DNA of 41,266 nt, from positions 1-41,266 of the forward strand of contig JAFYZV010000042.1 in the NCBI GenBank assembly GCA_017548525.1, given 5' to 3'. The translations under genes were made by a program, and so were the position numbers. Numbering within the stretch: position 1 is the first letter of the stretch; every line of letters starts with the position of its first letter. The stretch comes from Prevotella sp. (GTDB lineage Bacteria > Bacteroidota > Bacteroidia > Bacteroidales > Bacteroidaceae). The notes below the pieces were generated by a model. That model was not told where the DNA came from. It did not search any database and was given only the letters and a program-made list of their open reading frames with translations. Of the stretch, positions 5,667 through 14,900 are shown piece after piece.

Positions 5667-8600
5667 ATGAAAAAACTGTTATCTTTATGGAGCTTGCTCA
5701 TGCTATTTGTCATGAGCAGCAGTGCAGTTCCGCTAACGAGTGTTACATACTCGGGGAGTTGCGAAACGCATCTGGGTGAGGCAGTTGCGAGTGGCAATAC
5801 CATCTATGGTAATGGAAGCGTCCCCGCAAGTGCCTATGCTGATTTATCAGGGTATTCTACGTTGACTCTCACAGGTGACAACGTTGCAAATGCGAGACTT
5901 CTGTTCAACCGTTTTGTTGACAATGGTGATTGTGTTGAGGTCATTCCTGGAAATTCTCAGTATGCTACTGTTAGTGGTAACGTGGCAACAATTGACCTTC
6001 AGGCTATTGCAAATGCCAATAATCAAATTGTTCGCTTGATGGTGATTAAATCCTACTGGGGTAATACCGTCACGATCAACAGCTGGGAGCTTGAGCCGAT
6101 TGCCACTGTTACAACGGGTAACATAATTTTTGCCTATACAGGAGCTACCCCTGCTCCCACGAGTGGTAATACCACGTGGTATGATACCACTAATAATGCT
6201 ACAATAGTATCGAGTGGTAATTCTGGTTCTTGGACAGAAGCACCTATTACATTGACTATCAATGCTATAGGTGGTGCTGTTCAAACGAAGTGTTTTACCT
6301 TCAATAATGTTGATAATACCCCCTTCTTGAGAATCAAGAATTCACATGAGTTGACCATAGAGGCTCCTTCAGATGCCAATTATGATTATGTCATCACAAA
6401 GGTGGAAATGTATGGTCGTAGATTGCACGGCTCTTTCAGCAACTTTACTTTGAATGGCAGTATTTACACTTGGACAGGTTCTGCGACAAGCGTGACCACT
6501 ACTTATACTAATAATGAGAGCAGCAATCAATTTGAAGACATCAAGTATATCTCCGTCACTTACGAGGCTACACCGAAACAAGTGGGACCTGTTGTTGGTG
6601 ATGTAGAATGCAAGTTTACCGAAGTAAATGGCCAGGCCAATACTTATGAGGTGTACCTCGACGATCCCGCATTCCGTAACTTCTTCCGTTTGAGGTTGAT
6701 GGACAACACGGGAATAGAGTTTGACCCGAGTCGTCCCTGTACGGTTACGACTGTTGACGAAATGGGCGACCCCATCGATTCAAAGATCATTACCTTGGGA
6801 AATCACCAGTATGGCACTACTGGTGGTGGAAGGTGTGACCGCTTGGATATATGGATGACCCCCAATGCGTTGGGAACAGCAACTATCAAGATTGAATATC
6901 CTGGCGACGCTACCTATGCACCAGCCACCTATTATTTTGACGTGAAGGTGAAGCAGCACATGGTGAAGTTGGCATGGGTTGACTCAGACGGCAATGAGAC
7001 GGATGAGTGGCAGACGTGGTATTCCAATGGGTACAATGGCATTCCTACGTTGAAGATGTACATTGATAACGTAGAGGTTAACCCGCTGTCAGACCCATAC
7101 AAATCGATGATCAATTACTCATCGAGCGTTCCTGCTATTGCATCGATTAGCAGCAATGCCGGTACCTCTGCTACTCAGTATGTGGATTTCCATGCAGGAG
7201 GTTTGACAGTAATCAAGGCTCAATTCATTAACTCGTTTAAGACGGTTGACGGAATCAACTATTATTATTACAATGACGAGGCAGCCAACTATACCATGAT
7301 ATTGCAATACGATAATAATCCTAATCAGCCACATATCGTTTGGATTACTGGATCGAGATACGAATGGGTTAATTATGGTGGCAATGCTGCTGGTAGTTAC
7401 TTGGGTCAACGATGGATTAACTGGCATAATGAAAAACCTGACTTAGTGGCAACTAACGATAGCGAATTGAGTGGTGCGAAGTATCCTTTCCAAGGGAACT
7501 ATGCTGGTTATGGCAACGACTTGCTGTTTAGTGCCGTCGCGTTGAATCAGAATATTACAGACGCAGACCTGGCATCTATCCACATCTTCCCAATTCCTGG
7601 CTATAAGCATCACTATTATGCGCGTGACGATGCCGACAATTCATGGTGGGTTAATGCTCCTGATTGGGGAGGTGGAACATGGAGAGCCAATGTAGATATC
7701 CCATCAAATTATTTGTTTGACCCAACTGACCCCTACCAGAACAAGATTGTGTATATGGTGGATAGGCCAGACATGATTAGAGACTCAAAGACTACTGAAG
7801 GATCAGGAGCCAACTTCGCTAAAGATCTGAGAGGTCCTACAAGTGTGTATAGGATTACTCCCGCATACGCCAGCCAAGACTCTTTGAAGATTTATGCATA
7901 CATTAAAGGTTACAACGTATTCTCAACGACGAAAGTCATGATTAATCCTGGTAACCTGCAGTTGAGGTTTGTTCCCGACTATGGCACTGTGAACGCAGGC
8001 TGTTCCATCTCTCCATACGTGAATTGTCCTGACTTGAGGTTGGAGGACGTGAACAAGATCTGGCTGACTTACGATTGTCCGAATACACTGATGGTTAACA
8101 ATGACGGCGTGGTGTATGAGTCTGGCAAGACATCCAATGCCGACATTGCGAAATACCTTTATACTGTGGCTTCCAATGATACTATCTACAAAAATGCCGA
8201 CGACCCAGGTCAAGGCATTCTGGAAATCAGGCCTACCACATGGCTTCGCGGTATCAATCCCGAGATATTCGGTTTGTCAGGGGGCATTGGCAGCGAGTGT
8301 ACCGTCACGCTGCACTTGACATCAGATATGTATATGGAGGCAACAGCCGACTTTACATTGCAGGTCGTGGGTAACGATGGCGACAAGCCTATGTTCCACT
8401 GGGTAGTGAACCATCAGAAGCAGGGCAACAGTTGTGTGGACGACGGTGTCATCAAGGAAATCTCGGTTGTCGAGGGTGACTTCATCTACATGCCGGGTAT
8501 CTGCGGCAACTCCAATGGTAACAATGAATACTCTCAAGCATATACCTTTAAGTATCTGTATGCCATCAAGAATGGCCAGATTACCATGAACCGCGCCAAG

Positions 8601-11159
8601 TACTTCCCTGGAGAGGGTGTGCCTAACTACTTCCTCACCAACACCGTAGGTGGCGAGCCAGCCATCCCACAGTCGGGAGAAACTTTGGAAAATAGTCAGT
8701 CTGCCATCATTACATGGTCTCACGGTCTTGGTAACTATTGGCGCTATGACTCTCTGATGATTTACGGTAACAAGGCTGGTGTGATGTATCTTTATGCACA
8801 AGACCCACAGACGCACAAGTCATGTACGCCTATTAAGTTGACGGTGGTTCCCAAAGCTCCTCTGAATCAGGCTAAGCAAACCGAACTTGCAGGCATGACT
8901 TATCCGTTCACATGGGATTTTGAGAATATGGATATGACTAAGTATGTTGCCGATGTCGAAAGCAACAGTGGTACTTATTGGCAGAAGAAGTTCGTTGAAT
9001 ACACTGAGGAAGCAGATAAGCAGCAACCGAAGGGCTACAACAGGAACTACCCAGTAGAAAAGCCCTACTACCAATATAATGGCGGTATGAACGCCGACTG
9101 GGATGACAAGGACAACAACGGCACAGGTCGCCAGCGTTGGTTTAAGGACATCTATACAGGCGATGGCGAGACTGTAGAATATGCACCTGAGTTTAAGGGC
9201 ATTATGCTCAACCTCTCTGGTTTGGATTACTGGGAGCAGAAGTACCAGCGATTCAACATTGACAGGCAGGGTAGATACCTCTACTTCGAGGGTGGTCCTA
9301 TCTTCTTGCAGTTGCCAGGATTCGGTTTGACGCAAAACAAGAACGGAAAGCTCAAGACAGAGTTGCAAGGTACACAAGAGAACCCAGGCACACGTTCATA
9401 CGACAACTACATCGGCGGTGAGCACAACCACATCAACACGGCGAAATACAACGTGAATGAGGGTTACACGCAGATGTTGAGCGTTACAAATCAAGCCAAC
9501 GTGAACGTGTCCTATCCTGTACAGGAGAAATACCAAAACAACAAGGTGAGATTCGTCATCAAGGCTAAGGGTGGTAGATCTGTCCAGTCTGACAATGATA
9601 CACCTAACCTGAACCAAAGCTCACAATTCCACATCGGTGGTGCCAGCATGATTATCGAGGATCTTACTATCAACGATATCAACTGGACACAAGGTGTGCA
9701 CAATGGTTACTCCTATTATAACTTGGATAATGATGAGCCGAAGGTTTACATCGTCGAGCTTGACCCATACGACCCAGAGTTGCAAGACCACATCTACCTG
9801 ATGTTCAACAACGACGTTTACGTCTACTGGATGGCCATCACCAACGAGCCGCGCAATATCTTGAGCGACTTCGACGGCGTAACCTATTCTTACCCGAAGG
9901 ACATCGATATGAGCAAGACCAATCTGACGCTCGGTATGCAGTCACAGGAGGGTATCTATACGAAGGCTGACGCAAGCGGAAACTACAAGCTGGCTTCCGA
10001 GGGTACGTACACCAAGAAGAACGTTTACCAAGTGGGTAGCGACGAGCCTGGTAAGGGTACTAAGGTACAGTTGAAGGCTTACAGGGTTGACCAATTCTAT
10101 CCAGTTGCTGACGGGACACATCCAGCACAATCCGTCACCTTGACAGAGGTTGAGGGTAACTTGCCTAAGAACGAGGGCGTGATGCTCTACACCGAGCCGC
10201 GCATGAGCGCATTGACAGCCAATGGTGGACACGTTCCTGGCTTGACCGCTGAATGGTATGACCGTGGCAACACCGCATGGTCAGAATATGTGACAGTAGT
10301 AGAGGATGGTGAGGAGATTCAGAAAGAAATCTTCCATGTAGCTTTAGCAACCGACTCTACGGGCAATGGCAACATGTATAATAACTCTCATACCTATTAT
10401 ACATTCCCACTATACTTCATCGCCATGGCAGAGAACATGAGTTCGGCTAACTATGAGCTCAAGAAACCAGGTTCAACTGGTGGAGGCGTCTGGGGTGATG
10501 ATGAGCCAGCTGTCGCTAATGGTTCTGTGAACAGAGAAGGTGCCAACCTGCTCCGTCCTGTAACCTACGGCAAGACGCTTGACATGGACTACGGCGGTCA
10601 GCAGCTGATTAACTTCGGTTACAACAATGAGTTCATCTGCCGTCACCTCATCTACCAAAATGGTACTCAGACCAAGGAGATGGATCCGAATGACCTCTAC
10701 GTGTCAGGCTCTGGCTCCAATGCCCACGAGGACATGTATTACTATCGTATCGGTCCGGCAGAGGCGAAGTTCTACCGCATCAACACGGCAGCCCTCAACC
10801 ACCACAACCGTAGTGCTTACATGACCCTGACTTGGGATGAGTATAAGGTGAACACCGTGGGTAAGCCCATCAACATTGAGAACAGCGATCCTACTTCGGG
10901 TGGTTCAAACGATCCTGGATTCAGCGGGAAGTCACCCATCAGGTTTAGCCCAACATCCAACCCAGTTGAGATTCTCTTCCGTGTAAGCAGTACAAATGAC
11001 CAAGTGGTGAGCGAAGACGGTGGATTCGTTGACGGCATCAATGAGGTTGAGAGTGTTTCTACGGGAAACAATGCCGTGTACAACCTGAATGGTGTTCGCG
11101 TGAACAACGTCTCAAAGGGTATCTATGTCATCGATGGTAAGAAAGTTGTCGTTAAATAA
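5667..11159 (+). CDS. Giant secreted protein A (1830 aa) with type IX-like tail
   Basis: The protein has an N-terminal signal peptide (MKKLLSLWSLLMLFVMSSSA, cleavage near residue 20). A unique N-terminal module follows (about 20-300), then several Ig-like/Big-type beta domains (WLRGINPEIF, VTLHLTSDMY), a module beginning YPFTWDFENMDMTKYV (about 1081), and a long conserved C-terminal half. The end NLNGVRVNNVSKGIYVIDGKKVVVK-like tail (about 1800-1830; key residues NLNGxxV, KGIY, GKK) resembles type IX-secretion sorting tails. It therefore probably crosses the outer membrane and is surface-bound or released. No catalytic motif was recognised. It is paralogous to 11944-17451 and is followed 28 bp later by a 63-residue protein. 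Function is unknown; an adhesin or glycan-binding role is only a guess. Confidence 0.88.
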   Translation: MKKLLSLWSLLMLFVMSSSAVPLTSVTYSGSCETHLGEAVASGNTIYGNGSVPASAYADLSGYSTLTLTGDNVANARLLFNRFVDNGDCVEVIPGNSQYATVSGNVATIDLQAIANANNQIVRLMVIKSYWGNTVTINSWELEPIATVTTGNIIFAYTGATPAPTSGNTTWYDTTNNATIVSSGNSGSWTEAPITLTINAIGGAVQTKCFTFNNVDNTPFLRIKNSHELTIEAPSDANYDYVITKVEMYGRRLHGSFSNFTLNGSIYTWTGSATSVTTTYTNNESSNQFEDIKYISVTYEATPKQVGPVVGDVECKFTEVNGQANTYEVYLDDPAFRNFFRLRLMDNTGIEFDPSRPCTVTTVDEMGDPIDSKIITLGNHQYGTTGGGRCDRLDIWMTPNALGTATIKIEYPGDATYAPATYYFDVKVKQHMVKLAWVDSDGNETDEWQTWYSNGYNGIPTLKMYIDNVEVNPLSDPYKSMINYSSSVPAIASISSNAGTSATQYVDFHAGGLTVIKAQFINSFKTVDGINYYYYNDEAANYTMILQYDNNPNQPHIVWITGSRYEWVNYGGNAAGSYLGQRWINWHNEKPDLVATNDSELSGAKYPFQGNYAGYGNDLLFSAVALNQNITDADLASIHIFPIPGYKHHYYARDDADNSWWVNAPDWGGGTWRANVDIPSNYLFDPTDPYQNKIVYMVDRPDMIRDSKTTEGSGANFAKDLRGPTSVYRITPAYASQDSLKIYAYIKGYNVFSTTKVMINPGNLQLRFVPDYGTVNAGCSISPYVNCPDLRLEDVNKIWLTYDCPNTLMVNNDGVVYESGKTSNADIAKYLYTVASNDTIYKNADDPGQGILEIRPTTWLRGINPEIFGLSGGIGSECTVTLHLTSDMYMEATADFTLQVVGNDGDKPMFHWVVNHQKQGNSCVDDGVIKEISVVEGDFIYMPGICGNSNGNNEYSQAYTFKYLYAIKNGQITMNRAKYFPGEGVPNYFLTNTVGGEPAIPQSGETLENSQSAIITWSHGLGNYWRYDSLMIYGNKAGVMYLYAQDPQTHKSCTPIKLTVVPKAPLNQAKQTELAGMTYPFTWDFENMDMTKYVADVESNSGTYWQKKFVEYTEEADKQQPKGYNRNYPVEKPYYQYNGGMNADWDDKDNNGTGRQRWFKDIYTGDGETVEYAPEFKGIMLNLSGLDYWEQKYQRFNIDRQGRYLYFEGGPIFLQLPGFGLTQNKNGKLKTELQGTQENPGTRSYDNYIGGEHNHINTAKYNVNEGYTQMLSVTNQANVNVSYPVQEKYQNNKVRFVIKAKGGRSVQSDNDTPNLNQSSQFHIGGASMIIEDLTINDINWTQGVHNGYSYYNLDNDEPKVYIVELDPYDPELQDHIYLMFNNDVYVYWMAITNEPRNILSDFDGVTYSYPKDIDMSKTNLTLGMQSQEGIYTKADASGNYKLASEGTYTKKNVYQVGSDEPGKGTKVQLKAYRVDQFYPVADGTHPAQSVTLTEVEGNLPKNEGVMLYTEPRMSALTANGGHVPGLTAEWYDRGNTAWSEYVTVVEDGEEIQKEIFHVALATDSTGNGNMYNNSHTYYTFPLYFIAMAENMSSANYELKKPGSTGGGVWGDDEPAVANGSVNREGANLLRPVTYGKTLDMDYGGQQLINFGYNNEFICRHLIYQNGTQTKEMDPNDLYVSGSGSNAHEDMYYYRIGPAEAKFYRINTAALNHHNRSAYMTLTWDEYKVNTVGKPINIENSDPTSGGSNDPGFSGKSPIRFSPTSNPVEILFRVSSTNDQVVSEDGGFVDGINEVESVSTGNNAVYNLNGVRVNNVSKGIYVIDGKKVVVK

Positions 11160-11187
11160 TCAATGATTAATTTGTAGAAAACAAAGT

Positions 11188-11379
11188 ATGAAAAAGGAAT
11201 ATAAGAAACCCCTCGTGAAAATCCATGCCACCACGTTGAGAGGCTATCTCATGGAAGGTACCGAGCAGTCAACGGGTACGGGCGAGTCGGGTGGTGGCGG
11301 ACACGGCTACGACGACCCCGCCAAGCGTGGATTCTTCGACGACAGCTGGGGAGGCGTCTGGGAAGACGACGATTATTAA
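11188..11379 (+). CDS. 63-residue protein paired with giant protein A
   Basis: This small protein starts MKKEYKKPLVKIHATTLRGY, followed by LMEG, a Ser/Thr/Gly-rich stretch (STGTGESGGGGHGYDD) and an acidic, aromatic C-terminus (AKRGFFDD). It has no signal peptide or membrane segment. Its paralogue at 17477 shares a 27-residue central block identically, although the flanks vary. It starts 28 bp after the giant protein stop and is surely in the same transcript. Bacteroidales contain many short MKKxYxKPxxxV-type proteins of unknown role after secreted-protein genes. It could be a modified peptide precursor, a secretion partner or a regulator; the sequence does not decide. Confidence 0.75.
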   Translation: MKKEYKKPLVKIHATTLRGYLMEGTEQSTGTGESGGGGHGYDDPAKRGFFDDSWGGVWEDDDY

Positions 11380-11406
11380 ACAGCATATTCACAACACTCT
11401 ATTCAC

Positions 11407-11442
11407 ACGATGGGGGTATCGCATGGGCGGTACCCCCATCGT
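11407..11442 (+). terminator. 12-bp GC-rich hairpin after giant unit A
   Basis: Arms 11407-11418 (ACGATGGGGGTA) and 11431-11442 (TACCCCCATCGT) pair perfectly around a 12-nt loop, 27 bp after the small protein stop. No T-tract follows, so it may stabilise the 3' end rather than terminate on its own. Confidence 0.55.
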
Positions 11443-11602
11443 CGTTCCCGCGAAAGCGGCATTCTATTGCTCAGCACCCCACAGGCATGAGTACGCTTCA
11501 AATCTTGTTTTCATTGGAGAAAGGGAGGTGCGGGAAGGGAGAAAGGTACGGGTAAATAGGGTGAAAAGTCGTACCTTCGCGGGGTGAAGGCAGTACCTCG
11601 TC

Positions 11603-11698
11603 GGTTTGCAGCGGGCGGGGAAAACATTTTCGGCGACCGCCGAAAATGTTGGTAGCGACCGCCGAAAATGTTCGCGGCGGTCGCTGCAAACCTTTTTT
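11603..11698. repeat. Compound GC-rich palindrome with T-tract
   Basis: An outer 11-bp stem (11603-11613 GGTTTGCAGCG with 11682-11692) encloses an inner 12-bp stem (11623-11634 with 11639-11650, loop GACC). A further 10-bp stem (11655-11664 with 11675-11684) competes with the outer one. The 18-mer GCGACCGCCGAAAATGTT occurs twice as a direct repeat (11633-11650 and 11655-11672). A run of six Ts follows at 11693-11698, so it could terminate transcription; the symmetry also resembles a REP-type repeat. The surrounding 11380-11780 contains no gene. Confidence 0.7.
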
Positions 11699-11789
11699 AT
11701 GATGAAGCATCGCGGTTCTGGATGCTACATGCAGAGGGAGCAAAGTAGTTACTAAATGGATAAAAAAAGTTAATATATATTATAAATGT

Positions 11790-11820
11790 TTTGCAGTGTT
11801 AACAATATGTTATAATTTTG
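11790..11820 (+). promoter_or_regulatory. Promoter of giant protein B
   Basis: The -33 TTTG (11790-11793) and -7 TAATTTTG (11813-11820) are 19 bp apart, a full consensus match. The start codon at 11944 is 123 bp downstream, giving a long AT-rich leader that contains a GCCTA/TAGGC hairpin. Unlike gene A, this leader lacks the TACCCGTGAAGTGGG element. Confidence 0.75.
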
Positions 11821-11943
11821 CCCCACATTCTGGATTGTGCCTAAATAGGCCAACAATGAAAATACAAACCACACAGCAAACAAACTACACACTTTGATAG
11901 TGATCAAACTTTATATATAACAAATTTAAAAAAATCAAACAAA

Positions 11944-14900
11944 ATGAGAATGAAACATTTAATTTCTTTCTTGACACTGCTGGTCCTCGGATGGGGCAGT
12001 GCGTGGGGTATGACAGAAATCAATTACCCTTACACGTGGGACTTTTCCAATTGGACCACGACCAATTTGTCTGGTGGATGGGCAAATAACAACGATGGAA
12101 GTTTTACCTTTCAAAGCTATTGTACATCGCAAGAAGGTGAATTAGTTAATGGTGGTTATGGTAGTGGTGGTACAACCAATGGTTATTCCAGTATTATTGA
12201 AGAAACCAAAGGTTTAAAGTTTGCTTGTGGCAGATGGGATAGAAACATTTTATACACCACGGGGACACCTGGTATAGCTGCAAGAACTTTAGAGATAACC
12301 GTTCCACACTTGATGTATGGTAATGTTGTTAAGTTTTATACTGATGGTAACAATACCTTAACAACAGATGCCGGTACTATTACAAAGGATGGAACCACAC
12401 ATGTTTTCACAGTTCCTAATACATATACATCGCCAACAGATATTACTTTTGTGGTAGGAGCTAATAATACCAAAATGCTTATTACCAAGATCGAGGTGAC
12501 CAAGACCGAGGTCAATCCGAAAGCTAATTATTATGATGTTGTAAATGTAAATGGTAACAATTCATCGTATAAAACCGCAGTCAATAGTGGTGAAGTCACC
12601 ATTCCTTTCACGGATGGATACAATACTACATCATCACTACGTTTCCAACTATTAACGGATGTAACAGGTTTAACAATAGCTGATTTATGTGGAGGTACCT
12701 TATCTGTCGAAACACTCAATCAATATTTCACCTTTACATCGACCAATCCTGAGGTAATCGATGTTGGTAGTATATCTTACTCATTAAGTAATTCTAAATT
12801 TTATATTAATAACATCCAAAACAAGAAGCCAGGAACGACGACGCTCAGCTTGACGTATCTTGGCAACGGTGGATTTGCACCCTTCACCATCAACACGTTG
12901 GTGACCATCGACAAGGGCCATGTACAGATTGGCCATAGGGGAAGTGATTCAGGTTGGAACTCGAAGTTTTTGGATTCTGGCGATTGGAACATGCCGGTGA
13001 CATTAAGGGATATTAATGATAACACCATCACTCGCCAAGGTTATACAACAAGTGATTTTAATATTACCATCGTTTCGGATCCCGAATTAACTTACGATCC
13101 CGCTTCTGACGTGGTAAGTCTGTTAAACAAATCGATTTCTACCGGAAGTGGAGGAGATGAATACCTCAGCCAAAAACTCCATGCAAACCACACGGGTATA
13201 GCTACGTTGCAGATTGAGTTCTTGGGCAACGACTTGTATTATCCCACCAGTGATTTCACGGATATCACGGTGAAGGAGCATTTCGCAACATTGCAGTGGA
13301 TAAAAGATGGTGTAGAAGTGGATGAATACACCACCCAAACCACTACCGGCACATTGACCGACAGTCCCACTTTGGTTAAAACTCTTGATTCTCAGGCATC
13401 AGATTTTGCGGTTACGTATGTATCTTCCAACACGAATGTGGCAACCATCGACGCAAATGGCGTGATAACGATTAAAGGTATTGGTGTCTCAGTGATTACA
13501 GCAAGAATCCAGCCTTCAAAGATTACGTGGGAAGGCGTAGACTATTTCTACTACAACGAGGCATCTCAAAGTTACACCTTGATCGTTCAGGGTAACGCTG
13601 CAAATGAGCCTAAGATCATCTGGGTAACGGCTGGTAAGACTGACCAAAACGGTGTATTGAATACATACGGATATGGTAATAATGGACGTGGTAGTTATTT
13701 AGGTCAGCAATATGTGCAGAACAAGGGACTTGACATTACGGCTGGCTATGGAAACAATATCCTTGTGACTGCACTTGCTCTTAAGTCAACAGTCAGCGAT
13801 AATGATTTGGCAGAATATGGCATTCTCCCAATTCCTGGATCCCCATATCCCAACCATTATTATGTAGTGGATAATACAGGAGGATGGAGACCCAGTAGGA
13901 CAGATTGTATCCCTCAGAGTTGGAGATTCAATGAGAGCGATGAATATTTCACCAAGGTCAACTATATGGTTGACAAACCGGAAATGGTGAGAAGTACCAA
14001 CAAGGTAAATGGTAATGGCAATAATAACCAAACACGTTATCAAGTTACACCTAACAGCCCAAGCCAAGATCCACTCAGGATTTACGCATTCGTGGATGGT
14101 TGTGGTACGTATTCTTATACTGAGATCTTGGTAGAGCCGGGTGATTTGCAATTGCACTTTGTGCCTGACGAGAACACGGTGAACGAGGGAAATTCCATCT
14201 CTCCATACGTCAACATCCCAGACTTGAGATTAGAGGATGTCAATAAGATTTGGTTGACTTACGAGTGTAATGATGTACTTAGCGTTGCAAACAATGGCGT
14301 TGTTTATGAAACTGGCAAGACCACGCAAGCTGACATTGCAAAATACCTCTATACCGTGACTGCCAATGACACCATCTGGATTAATGTAGATGATGCTAAC
14401 AATTATAATGCTGACGGTACTCCTAATATGTCAAAAGTCTACCAGATTAAGTCTGTGACATGGCTTCGTGGTGTTAATCCTGAAATCTTTGGCGTAGCAG
14501 GTGCTGCCTCTCTGCCAGACCCATCTTGCACCGTGACATTGCACTTGACGTCTGACATGTATAACGAAGCTACTGCTGATTATACGTTACGTGTGGTGGG
14601 CGATGCTGATGTTGCCACAATGTTCCACTGGGAGTTAAACGACAAGGTGGAGAGCGGAAAGCATGTAGACGATGGTGCCATAAAGACCATCAAGATCGTC
14701 GAGGGCGACTATGTGTATATGCCAGGTATCTATGGCAATTCCAATGGAAACAATGAGTACTCTGCCGCCTATTCTTATAAATATGTCTATTCTATGAATA
14801 ATGGCCAGATCATCATGAATCGCGCGAAGTACTTCCCAGGAGAGGGTGTGCCAAACTATTATTTGTCAGAGAGCTCTGAAAAGCCCGGCACTCCTGTTTA

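Noticed and set aside
11291..11587. 98-codon plus-strand frame overlapping the first 63-residue gene
   Set aside because: It overlaps the conserved small gene in another frame, and the corresponding frame is not kept in the second copy.
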